Shown: piece by piece, positions 56,493 to 64,000 of the stretch
How positions within the stretch are numbered: position 1 is the stretch's first letter
Layout: the number at the start of each line of letters is the position of its first letter
NCBI GenBank assembly: GCA_018968885.1
Contig: JAGWZK010000017.1
Span: forward strand, 1 to 64,000
Source: Planctomycetota bacterium
Lineage (GTDB): Bacteria; Planctomycetota; Phycisphaerae; Phycisphaerales; UBA1924
Direction of reading: 5' to 3'
Length of the DNA stretch: 64,000 bases
Notes under the pieces: generated by a model
The model's input: only the letters and a program-made list of their open reading frames with translations
Databases searched by the model: none
What the model was told of the DNA's origin: nothing
Position numbers and translations under genes: made by a program

Positions 56493-57314
56493 ATGAATAC
56501 TCCTGGCAAGATTGAAGGTGGATCGCTGTTGGATGGGATCAACGTGCCCAACAAAGCCGCGGCGGTCTCCAAGCCGTCGATGTTCGACAAGATGCGCTCC
56601 GGGCCGCAGATTTCCATGAATCCCAAAGATTGGAATCAGAAGCAGCGCAAGATCGCGGCAGTCGTCGGCTGCTGCATGTGCCTGGGTCTGCTGGCTGGTG
56701 CCGCGTGGCTGGCGATGTGGATGCAGCCCCCGGCCCTCCCCACCACTGCTGATGAAGCACTCAAGGTGATGGCGTCGTCGAAATTCAAGAACCTGGATGA
56801 GCAGCGCAAACTCGAATACACCGAGGCAGCCATGGCACTCTTCAACGAAATGCCGTGGGAGCAGCGCCGCGAACTCTTCCGCGATGAGGCCTCACGCGAG
56901 CAGATGCGCGAAGCATTTGAGCGTCAGATGGAAGAAGGCCTGCGCAAGTGGGCTCGCGGCGATCAGGAATCACCCTTTGGTGGATTCCCATTCGGCCCCG
57001 GTGGCGGTGGCATGGGCCCCGGCGGCCCACGTCCGGATGGTGAGCGCCAGCCACGCGACCCGAATAACCCCAATCAGCCCGGCGGACCCAATGGTGGTGG
57101 CGGGCCAAATGGTGGCGGTGGTCCGAATGGCGGTGGCGGCGGCGGTCCCGGTGGTGGGCGAGGGGGCGATCCCAATGCACGCCGCGATAGTGCTGAACGG
57201 CGCATGGCCGATCGCGTCGGCAAGGGCAACCCGCAGGCCAATGGCCTGGGCGCTCAGGCGCGTCAAGCGATGCAGAAGTCACGCCAAGGCGGCGGTGGCG
57301 GCGGCGGTCGCTGA
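56493..57314 (+). CDS. Single-pass membrane protein with Gly/Asn/Pro-rich C-terminus
   Basis: The 273-aa product has an N-terminal cytoplasmic stretch, one hydrophobic helix (AVVGCCMCLGLLAGAAWLAM), then a helical, charge-rich part (about 95-165, DEQRKLEYTEAAMALFNEMPW) and a low-complexity tail with PNGGGG repeats ending QGGGGGGGR. GGAGAG precedes the ATG. I do not recognise the family. It may be a linker or wall-associated protein in the prepilin gene's operon; function unknown. Confidence 0.7.
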   Translation: MNTPGKIEGGSLLDGINVPNKAAAVSKPSMFDKMRSGPQISMNPKDWNQKQRKIAAVVGCCMCLGLLAGAAWLAMWMQPPALPTTADEALKVMASSKFKNLDEQRKLEYTEAAMALFNEMPWEQRRELFRDEASREQMREAFERQMEEGLRKWARGDQESPFGGFPFGPGGGGMGPGGPRPDGERQPRDPNNPNQPGGPNGGGGPNGGGGPNGGGGGGPGGGRGGDPNARRDSAERRMADRVGKGNPQANGLGAQARQAMQKSRQGGGGGGGR

Positions 57315-57408
57315 TCGGCGGCGCGCCTGAAGCGAAGTTCCATTTTGCATATCGATACACGCCGCACGCAATCTGAAAGGGTTGCTGCGGCGTTTCTCTT
57401 GCGCTGAT

Positions 57409-57741
57409 TCATTTCATCTCAAACACGCACCGCATCGGGCTCCACCATTCACCGGCCTTTGCGGCGGGAACGGGCCGCTGATACCGACGCATCAGTTCAT
57501 CCCATTGGCGGCACTTGGGGTCCGCCACGTATGCCTGATAATCGCGCGAGGGATCAAAATCATCGCCGGTCGTAAAAGTCATGAAGAGGCGCGTGCCGGA
57601 GCGGTATATCCGCATCTCCTGAATGCCGATCTGGCGGAGTGCGGCAAGCACTTCGGGCCAGACACGCTGGTGATGCTGCTCATACTCGGCGATCAGAGCC
57701 GGATCATCCACCAGATCAAGCGCCTGGGCCCAATGCTTCAT
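57409..57741 (-). CDS. L-rhamnose/L-fucose mutarotase family protein
   Basis: The 110-aa product has the family blocks EYEQHHQRVWPEVLAALRQIGI with the catalytic His, MRIYRSGTRLFMTF and a terminal WWSPMRCVFEM-type strand. These small dimeric alpha/beta barrels interconvert alpha and beta anomers of L-rhamnose or L-fucose. Here it is divergent from a sugar ABC transporter and beside a fucokinase, so L-fucose is likely; that is inference from context. GGAG lies seven bases before the ATG at 57741. Confidence 0.85.
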   Translation of the reverse strand: MKHWAQALDLVDDPALIAEYEQHHQRVWPEVLAALRQIGIQEMRIYRSGTRLFMTFTTGDDFDPSRDYQAYVADPKCRQWDELMRRYQRPVPAAKAGEWWSPMRCVFEMK

Positions 57742-57797
57742 GTCTGACTCCGTTTCAGGTCTTGGTACCATATTCGCTTCACTGATTGGAGTACCAC

Positions 57798-58931
57798 ATG
57801 ACCGTGAACGCTGTACTTTCACAATTTCAGCCCAGAACACGCGGCACAATTCTGTCACTTCTCATTGCTGGCTTGCTTTCGGCTTTCAGCGCAGCCGCCG
57901 GGTGTGGTGAGCGCGATGCTCAGAAACGGGTTGAGGCCGAAAAGGCCAAGATGGAAGCAGCGCGTCAGGCATTGCAGGCCAAAGCCGCCAGCTCTGCAAC
58001 CTCCAAGCGCATCGCCGTTGTTCCCAAAGGCACAACCCACGAATACTGGAAATCCATCCACGCCGGGGCGCTGAAGGCCCAGCGTGAACTCGGCAATGTG
58101 ACCATCACCTTTCGCGGCCCCGAGAAAGAAGACGATCGCGAACAGCAGGTGGCCCTGATGGAAAATCTCATCAGCGCCAAGTACGACGCCATCGTGCTGG
58201 CCCCGCTTGACGACCGCGCGCTTCTCCTCCCCGTGCAGCAAGCGGGCGCGGCAAAGATTCCCATCATCATCATGGATTCGGGCTTGCAGGGGCAGGTCGG
58301 CAAGGACTTTGCCTCCTTCGTCGCCACGGATAACGAGAAAGGCGGTTCGATGGCGGCAGCACGCATGAGCCAGACCCTGAAGTCGAGCACCGCAGGCGGC
58401 AAGCCGAAGGTCCTCATCCTGCGCTATGTCGAGGGATCGGCCAGCACCGCGCTGCGTGAAAAGGGCTTCGTCGATGCGATCGTCAAAGATCCTTCGCTCA
58501 CACTCGTTGACCCCAAGCGCTACGGCGGCGTGACTCGGGCGACCGCGCAGGAAGCCGCTGAGAACCTGCTCGCCGCCAACCCCGACATCGCCGCGGTTTT
58601 TTGTCCCAACGAATCCACCACCTTTGGCATGATGCTCGCCCTCAAGGCGCGTGGCATGGCGGGAAAGGTCACCTTCATCGGCTTTGACTCCAGCCCCGAA
58701 CTCGTCGAAGCCATGGCCAAAGACGAGATTCAGGGCCTCGTCGTGCAGAACCCGATTCGCATGGGATACCTCGCAGTCAAAGCCGCGGCAGACGCTCTCG
58801 CCGGCAAACCTGTCGAGCCACGCATCGATACCGGCGTGGTGCTGATCACCAAAGAGAACATGAACACGCCAGAATCCAAAGAACTTCTGTCGCCTGATTT
58901 GAAAACCCTTTTGGGAGAGACCGGCAAGTGA
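57798..58931 (+). CDS. Sugar-binding lipoprotein of an ABC transporter
   Basis: The 377-aa exported protein has an N-terminal signal ending SAAAGC, whose Cys39 fits a lipobox. The mature part is a ribose/periplasmic-binding type I fold (about 70-370): IAVVPKGTTHEYWKSIHAGA, REQQVALMENLISAKYDAIVLAPLD, IIIMDSGLQG, VTFIGFDSSPELVEAM. It is typical of pentose/deoxy-hexose binding (RbsB-like). TTGGAG precedes the ATG at 57798. Its stop overlaps the permease start (GTGA). Likely ligand L-fucose or L-rhamnose from context. Confidence 0.88.
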   Translation: MTVNAVLSQFQPRTRGTILSLLIAGLLSAFSAAAGCGERDAQKRVEAEKAKMEAARQALQAKAASSATSKRIAVVPKGTTHEYWKSIHAGALKAQRELGNVTITFRGPEKEDDREQQVALMENLISAKYDAIVLAPLDDRALLLPVQQAGAAKIPIIIMDSGLQGQVGKDFASFVATDNEKGGSMAAARMSQTLKSSTAGGKPKVLILRYVEGSASTALREKGFVDAIVKDPSLTLVDPKRYGGVTRATAQEAAENLLAANPDIAAVFCPNESTTFGMMLALKARGMAGKVTFIGFDSSPELVEAMAKDEIQGLVVQNPIRMGYLAVKAAADALAGKPVEPRIDTGVVLITKENMNTPESKELLSPDLKTLLGETGK

Positions 58932-59911
58932 GTATTGCGAGCCAGACCAGCGCTCGCGCATCGCGCACTTTGCGGGCCATGTCGCCAATTCTCGGCATGG
59001 TCGCGGTTCTGATTCTCTTCCGCATCCTCGCGCCGGATGCGGGAATCTCGCTGCTTGACCTCCGCACTATCGCTGTGCAGACCGTGATCGTCGCCCTTGC
59101 CTCCTGTGGCGTCGCACTCGTCATTGTCGCTGGTGGCCTAGATCTCTCCATCGGCTCCTCCGTCGCACTCGCGGGCGTCGTCGCTGGATTGATGGCCAAA
59201 GATGCCTCCTCTACTGCCGCGCCGTGGATTGTGATGCTCGCCGCGATCGGAACCGGCGCACTCTGCGGCATCTACAACGGCGCACTCATCACCTTCTTTC
59301 GCATTCCGCCGTTCATCGCCACACTCGGCACACTCGGCTTTTTTCGCGGCGTCGCCAAATGGACCAGTGGCAGTTCTCCAGTGCGAGGTGAAGCGGGATG
59401 GCTGGCCGACTGGGTCCGCCCCGTTCCCCCCGCTGAATGGTTGCCTGTGGCGCCGGTTGTCTTTGTGATGCTCGCGCTTGCGGCGATGTCGGCGTTTTTC
59501 CTCTCGCGCACAGTTCCTGGACGGCAACTCACCGCGATCGGCGACAACGCCGAAGCCGCGCGGCGTTGCGGCATTCCCATCACTCGCCTCACGATTCTCA
59601 GTTATGTCCTGTGCGGAGCATTCCTCGGTGCTGCCGCGGCGGTGCAATACGCACGCCTCGGTGGCAGTGGCGACCCCAGCATCGCCATCGGCCTGGAACT
59701 CAAAGCCATCGCCGCCGTGGTGATCGGCGGGGCCTCACTTTCCGGCGGCGTGGTCTCGATCTGGGGCGCGGTCGCGGGTGCGGCACTCATGGCACTGCTG
59801 GATAATCGCTGCACCGCCGCGGGATGGCCCAACTTTGTGCAAGATATCGTTGTGGGCCACATCATCATCATCGCCGTCGCGATGGATCGCTGGCGCAGTC
59901 GCTCTGCCTGA
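58928..59911 (+). CDS. Sugar ABC transporter permease (RbsC-type)
   Basis: The 327-aa inner-membrane protein has about 9-10 helices, starting SPILGMVAVLILFRILAP. The family signature GLDLSIGSSVALAGVVAGLM and the EAA-like turn GDNAEAARRCGIPITRLTILSYVLCG are present. The GTG start overlaps the lipoprotein gene by four bases, so both are coupled. The cognate ATPase (RbsA type) is missing from the operon; the next gene is fkp. It would need an ATPase encoded elsewhere. Confidence 0.9.
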   Translation: MSIASQTSARASRTLRAMSPILGMVAVLILFRILAPDAGISLLDLRTIAVQTVIVALASCGVALVIVAGGLDLSIGSSVALAGVVAGLMAKDASSTAAPWIVMLAAIGTGALCGIYNGALITFFRIPPFIATLGTLGFFRGVAKWTSGSSPVRGEAGWLADWVRPVPPAEWLPVAPVVFVMLALAAMSAFFLSRTVPGRQLTAIGDNAEAARRCGIPITRLTILSYVLCGAFLGAAAAVQYARLGGSGDPSIAIGLELKAIAAVVIGGASLSGGVVSIWGAVAGAALMALLDNRCTAAGWPNFVQDIVVGHIIIIAVAMDRWRSRSA

Positions 59912-59947
59912 TACCTCTTTATCTTTATACCTCCCCCCGCCGCCCAC

Positions 59948-62900
59948 ATGACGCGAAGCACCCGCCCAACCGGAATCACTCTCGCCAATCAGGATTATGC
60001 CAACGGCGACACGCCGCGGTTTGATCTCGTCATCCTCACCGCCGCGAACATCGTGCAGGCCGCTGGCTATCGCGCCCAGCTCCCCCGCCGCAAGGTGGAG
60101 GATGGCTCAGGTTGGGATTTGCCCTGCGCCCGCAAGGCCATGGTGGTGGCCGATCCCAAGGGGAAGCGCGCAGGATCGGGCATTGCGACGTTTATCGCGC
60201 TGTATGAAGCCGCCAGGTACTTTGCAACATTGAGCCCCAAGGCCCGCACCCTGCGCGAGGTCTTTGCGGGTCGACGCGTGTTGATCTTGCACAGTGGCGG
60301 CGATAGTCGGCGGCTGCCCGCCTATGCAGCGATTGGCAAGATCTTCGTGCCGCTTCCTGTCGAAAATGTTCACGGCGACCCACGCACCGTCTTTGATCTG
60401 GTGCTGGAAGATTTCGCGAGGCTCGATGCAGGCGAACTGAATACCGGCAGCATCACCATCGCCGCCGGTGATGTCATGCTGAACCTGGCCAAGACGGGAA
60501 TTGATCTGCGCCCCGTTCCGGGCCATGTTGTGGGTGTTGCCGCGCGCGCAAGCATGGAGCAGGGTTCGCGGCACGGCGTCTTTGTCACGGGTTCCACCAA
60601 CAAGACTGGCGATACACGCGTTCGCACCTTCCTGCAGAAACCCAGCGAATCTCAAGCCCGCGCGGCAGGCGCGATCAACAAAGATGGCACCGTCGCGATC
60701 GACACCGGCGTGGTGCTTCTGGATTCGGATACTGCCGCGGCGTGGTTGAATTCGCTGGGTGCTTCGATTCCGAAATCTACAACGAGAAACAAGACCATTC
60801 GCGCCACTGGCACACTTGGCGCTATGTGCCGCGCCACTGCGGGCAGCATCGACCTGTATGAGCACATACTGCCAATGCTCGCAGGAAATACCGAGGCCGT
60901 TTCCAAACTGGATCGCAAATTCGGGGAAGCGCTCACCAAGGCCCTTGCACCGAACGTCAAGCACTTTCTTGTCCGCCATGCCCGCGGCGCGACGTTTTAT
61001 CACATCGGCAGCACTCGCGAGTTGCTCGACATCGGCACTGCCACAGTCTTCAACGCCGGTCGCCAATCGCCGCCGCGTTTTGAGCCAGCGGCGACCGTTG
61101 TCGGGAGCGATGTCGGCACACTCACTCTTGAGGGGCCGGTGTGGATTGAAGGATGTCAGTGGGGAGAAGTGGGTTCTGAGCCAGCCAAATTGGGCGGATT
61201 CAACGTCATCACGGGGTGGCCGAAGGAAGCGGGGATTCCGAAGTTGGAGAGTGGAGAATGTGCGGCGTGGATTCCTGTTGGAGAAAAAACATGGGCCTGC
61301 TTGGCATATTCCCTGTTTGATGATTGGAAAGAGCCGCTGTGCGATGAGAACCTAGTCATCCCGGAAAGTTGGCCCTATGGAATGGCCGCAAGAAAACATT
61401 ATCTTTCTGCCGTCGTCGCTCATTGTGTCTCTCGCTCGATATGGAATGCCAACGACATTTGGCCCGGCACAGCACTCGCCAAAGACCGGTCGCTCTACAC
61501 CGCTAGGATCTGGCCGATTGGTGCCATCAGCGAGATCTACCCTCTCCCCGCTGCTTATTGCTACTACGGCCTGACAATGTCTGAAATTGATCGCCCAGAA
61601 TCGGATCTCCTTGAGAACACTATCAAAGATAAGTATATAGAATGGCGCACCCGTGTTCTTCAGGTACTCACATCCCCCATCGGGAGAAAGCGACTCTCGC
61701 TTCAGCAACTCGTCGGCATGGTCAATCACCAGCGACTTGCCGATCAAGCAGCCAACTCGCGCCGCCAAGGGTTGATTGACCATCAAGAAGTGCGCCTTCA
61801 CACCGACTCGCGTCTTGATCTGGCTCGCGAAGGTCTTTTGCGGCGTGATCGTCCCCCGACCCGCAATCGGGCATCAGATCTGCGGCCCACACTATTCACG
61901 CATCGTGAATGTCCGATCATTCGAATCAAGCAGCGCCGCATCCGCGAACTACAACTGCCGTACCACCCACTCGAAGAATATGAATTGCACGATATCGCCA
62001 CTATTGGAGACAGCCGACAAATTGCTGTGAGTAGTCTCCTTCGCGAGAACCAGCTCGAACACACTGGTTGCACTTCCGCTCCACCCTCACTTATCCACGT
62101 TTCGGCTCCCATCCGCATCGATCTCGCTGGCGGCTGGACCGATACCCCGCCGATTTGCCAAGAGCACGGTGGCACTGTCATCAATCTTGCAGTGAATCTG
62201 GATAGTGCCGCTCCGATCACAGTCACCGCTTCTCACTCACCACAGGATGGATTTCAGATCGAGGGCATTGTGGACGGGCAAACGCATTCCTGCACACTCG
62301 ATACTTTCCCTCGCGACAACACCGTTCCAGCCTGGGCCAAGCTTGTTCCAGCGGCTTCGAGAGCAACAGAATTGTCGTTCAGAGATAGAGACAAGTTTCC
62401 CGGCCTGTCCCTCTCCTTCTCCTCCTCCGTCCCCAAGGGCTCTGGCCTAGGCACCAGTTCCATTCTCTCCGCCGCGTTGTGCGCTGCCTGCTACGCCCTG
62501 CAAGGCAAATACTCTCCCGATCTCCTCACCAAACACGCCATCGCCGCCGCGACCCTGTGCGTCGAGCATGCCATCGGCAGTGGTGGCGGCTGGCAGGATC
62601 AATACGGCGCACTCTTTCCCGGCCTGAAATCTCTCCACACCTCCGCAGGCAGCATCCAACACGCCGAGTGCACACCACTCACCATCGGCCCGTGCCTCGC
62701 CGACACCTTTGCCTCGCGCACACTCCTCTACTTCACCGGCCAGCAGCGCCTCGCCGCCAACATCCTGCAGAACTTTGTCAATCGCTACCTCGATGGTGAT
62801 GCCCCCACTTGGCGCACGCTCGATCGTCTTCGCAAAAACGTCGTCGATGTCCGCGAGGCGATTGACCGCGATGACCCTACCGCGTTTGCCCGCCACATCA

Positions 62901-63163
62901 CCATGTACTGGCTCCTCAAACGCTCCATCGACCCCAGCACCACCAACGCCGCGCTCAACCGTCTCGTCGCGCGCGTCACACCACACCTCGATGGCTATCT
63001 CTTCCCGGGTGCGGGTGGTGGCGGCTTCCTCTTCATGATCGCACGGACCACTGCCACGGCCAAAACCCTCCGCCGCGACCTGACGAACCACCCACCAGCC
63101 CCCACTGCTCGTTTCTATGACTGGTCCGTCGCGAATAAGCCCCTCACCGTCACTGTTTCATGA
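59948..63163 (+). CDS. fkp: Bifunctional L-fucokinase / GDP-L-fucose pyrophosphorylase
   Basis: The 1071-aa cytosolic salvage enzyme converts L-fucose to fucose 1-phosphate and then to GDP-fucose. The N-terminal about 500 residues are the pyrophosphorylase (LHSGGDSRRLPAYAAIGKIF, the nucleotide-binding loop, then ENVHGDPRTVFDLVLEDF). The C-terminal about 380 residues are a GHMP kinase (IRIDLAGGWTDTPP near the start, VPKGSGLGTSSILSAAL for ATP, and GAGGGGFLF near the end). The order fits Bacteroides Fkp. It lies downstream of a mutarotase/ABC module, linking uptake to GDP-fucose for glycans. It is longer than most (about 950 aa), mainly in the middle. Confidence 0.93.
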   Translation: MTRSTRPTGITLANQDYANGDTPRFDLVILTAANIVQAAGYRAQLPRRKVEDGSGWDLPCARKAMVVADPKGKRAGSGIATFIALYEAARYFATLSPKARTLREVFAGRRVLILHSGGDSRRLPAYAAIGKIFVPLPVENVHGDPRTVFDLVLEDFARLDAGELNTGSITIAAGDVMLNLAKTGIDLRPVPGHVVGVAARASMEQGSRHGVFVTGSTNKTGDTRVRTFLQKPSESQARAAGAINKDGTVAIDTGVVLLDSDTAAAWLNSLGASIPKSTTRNKTIRATGTLGAMCRATAGSIDLYEHILPMLAGNTEAVSKLDRKFGEALTKALAPNVKHFLVRHARGATFYHIGSTRELLDIGTATVFNAGRQSPPRFEPAATVVGSDVGTLTLEGPVWIEGCQWGEVGSEPAKLGGFNVITGWPKEAGIPKLESGECAAWIPVGEKTWACLAYSLFDDWKEPLCDENLVIPESWPYGMAARKHYLSAVVAHCVSRSIWNANDIWPGTALAKDRSLYTARIWPIGAISEIYPLPAAYCYYGLTMSEIDRPESDLLENTIKDKYIEWRTRVLQVLTSPIGRKRLSLQQLVGMVNHQRLADQAANSRRQGLIDHQEVRLHTDSRLDLAREGLLRRDRPPTRNRASDLRPTLFTHRECPIIRIKQRRIRELQLPYHPLEEYELHDIATIGDSRQIAVSSLLRENQLEHTGCTSAPPSLIHVSAPIRIDLAGGWTDTPPICQEHGGTVINLAVNLDSAAPITVTASHSPQDGFQIEGIVDGQTHSCTLDTFPRDNTVPAWAKLVPAASRATELSFRDRDKFPGLSLSFSSSVPKGSGLGTSSILSAALCAACYALQGKYSPDLLTKHAIAAATLCVEHAIGSGGGWQDQYGALFPGLKSLHTSAGSIQHAECTPLTIGPCLADTFASRTLLYFTGQQRLAANILQNFVNRYLDGDAPTWRTLDRLRKNVVDVREAIDRDDPTAFARHITMYWLLKRSIDPSTTNAALNRLVARVTPHLDGYLFPGAGGGGFLFMIARTTATAKTLRRDLTNHPPAPTARFYDWSVANKPLTVTVS

Positions 63164-63259
63164 CAGGAAACGGGCCAAAACATGCGTGAATTACCGGGCG
63201 AAACCCACAGTTGACACCACCCCCTTCGCGCGCGAATCGTTTCCCGGTAAACTACGCAC

Positions 63260-64000
63260 ATGATGCAACGAGCCGCCAACATCCTCGCCACGTACTTCAC
63301 CCGCACCACCCCCAACACCCTCGCCCCAGCTCTCACCCGACTTCTCGTGGGGCTTCTTGCGTTCGTCTCTTTCACCGCAATCACTGCCTGTCAGTCCACC
63401 TCAAAGCCCGCGAACTCAACCCCCGAAACCACCACTGCGGTGGCATCCCCAGACAACGCCGCCACTTTCATCCCCCCCAAGCAGCCCCGCCTCGAACTCG
63501 GCCACCACAGTGCAACCACCCCCGTCAATCGTCAGAACGATTGGTGGATGAAGCGCTTCAATGATCTTTCCAGCCGCGCTCAGGGCTTCGATGGTGAGCT
63601 CATCTTCATCGGCGACTCCATCACCCAGGGGTGGGAGAACGAAGGCAAGGAAGTGTGGGCCAAGGAGTTCGCCCCCCGCGGCGCGCTCAACTTGGGCATC
63701 GGTGGTGATCGCACTCAGCACGTGCTGTGGCGTCTGGCCAACGGCAACTTTGATGGCATCAAGCCCAGCCGCACCGGCAAGCGCTGGGTCGTCATCATGA
63801 TCGGCACCAACAACACCGGTCAAGGCAACGACCCCAATCGCAACACCCCCGAACAGATCGCCGATGGCATCGTCGCCGTCACGCAGGCAGTCGAGGATGC
63901 CATGCCCGACGCCAAAATCCTCCTCCTGGGCGTCTTTCCCCGGGGTGAGTATCCCGCCAACAACGCGCAGCGCGACGACATCAACACCATCAATGGCTTC
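63260..64000 (+). CDS. SGNH/GDSL hydrolase lipoprotein (partial, runs off the window)
   Basis: At least 247 residues remain open at the right edge. The signal sequence ends in a lipobox-like SFTAITAC (Cys44). The catalytic domain has IFIGDSITQGWENEG (block I, Ser120), LNLGIGGDRTQHVLWRL (block II, Gly) and VIMIGTNN (block III, Asn). The Asp-x-x-His block should lie beyond 64000. Such enzymes are esterases or acylhydrolases of the PAF-acetylhydrolase-like group. The ATG at 63260 is followed by a second ATG. Its relation to the fkp operon is unclear. Confidence 0.88.
   Translation, partial: MMQRAANILATYFTRTTPNTLAPALTRLLVGLLAFVSFTAITACQSTSKPANSTPETTTAVASPDNAATFIPPKQPRLELGHHSATTPVNRQNDWWMKRFNDLSSRAQGFDGELIFIGDSITQGWENEGKEVWAKEFAPRGALNLGIGGDRTQHVLWRLANGNFDGIKPSRTGKRWVVIMIGTNNTGQGNDPNRNTPEQIADGIVAVTQAVEDAMPDAKILLLGVFPRGEYPANNAQRDDINTINGF

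Overview
The window looks like chromosome of a GC-rich planctomycete, most likely Phycisphaerae. This is inferred from seven secreted proteins that share a C-terminal 'GC-type' dockerin tail (tandem DFNGDTxxDFFDYLDF blocks ending in Gly-Cys), from a prepilin-like protein, and from the overall gene content. No species can be named from the sequence alone.

Layout. 1-5.8 kb: a small bPH2 membrane protein, pyruvate phosphate dikinase, and a pabB-Nudix pair. 5.8-12 kb: a complete, compact type II-C CRISPR-Cas system. A tracrRNA is encoded on the minus strand, divergent from cas9, with its own TTGACA/TATCCT promoter and intrinsic terminator. It is followed by cas9-cas1-cas2 and an array of 22 identical 36-bp repeats plus one decayed terminal repeat. 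12-16.3 kb (minus strand): a glycan-assembly cluster of a GT4 glycosyltransferase, an odd acyl-carrier-like protein, an HldE-like protein with reversed domain order, and a GT2 glycosyltransferase. 16.6-27.6 kb: five consecutive secreted GC-dockerin proteins (a sugar dehydrogenase, two tandem metalloproteases, an unknown protein and a nuclease/phosphatase fold). 27.6-34.2 kb: a YacL-type PIN/TRAM protein, the SRP RNA, a TPR metalloprotease, 5-formyl-THF cyclo-ligase and a LysM L,D-transpeptidase. 34.3-43 kb: a frameshifted beta-helix/FG-GAP protein, an Hsp70 paralogue and two more GC-dockerin proteins. 43.3-53.2 kb: a short pheT, an MFS transporter, a VIT/vWA protein, a two-component system and tRNA-Ile(GAT). 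53.2-64 kb: two disrupted Mla-type lipid transport genes, a prepilin-like protein and a Gly-rich membrane protein. The last part is a deoxy-sugar module (mutarotase, sugar-binding lipoprotein, permease, bifunctional fucokinase/GDP-fucose pyrophosphorylase), and a GDSL hydrolase runs off the end.

The most informative region is the CRISPR locus. The tracrRNA fixes the crRNA strand as minus, so the array would be read toward cas2. The decayed repeat and the AT-richest flank, however, place the growing end beside cas2. Each repeat ends, on the minus strand, in an extended -10-like TGATACACT, which suggests promoters inside the repeats as in Neisseria II-C systems. Other leads are the swapped-half acyl-carrier-like protein without its phosphopantetheine serine, the dockerin-tail family, and the paired disruptions in the Mla genes.
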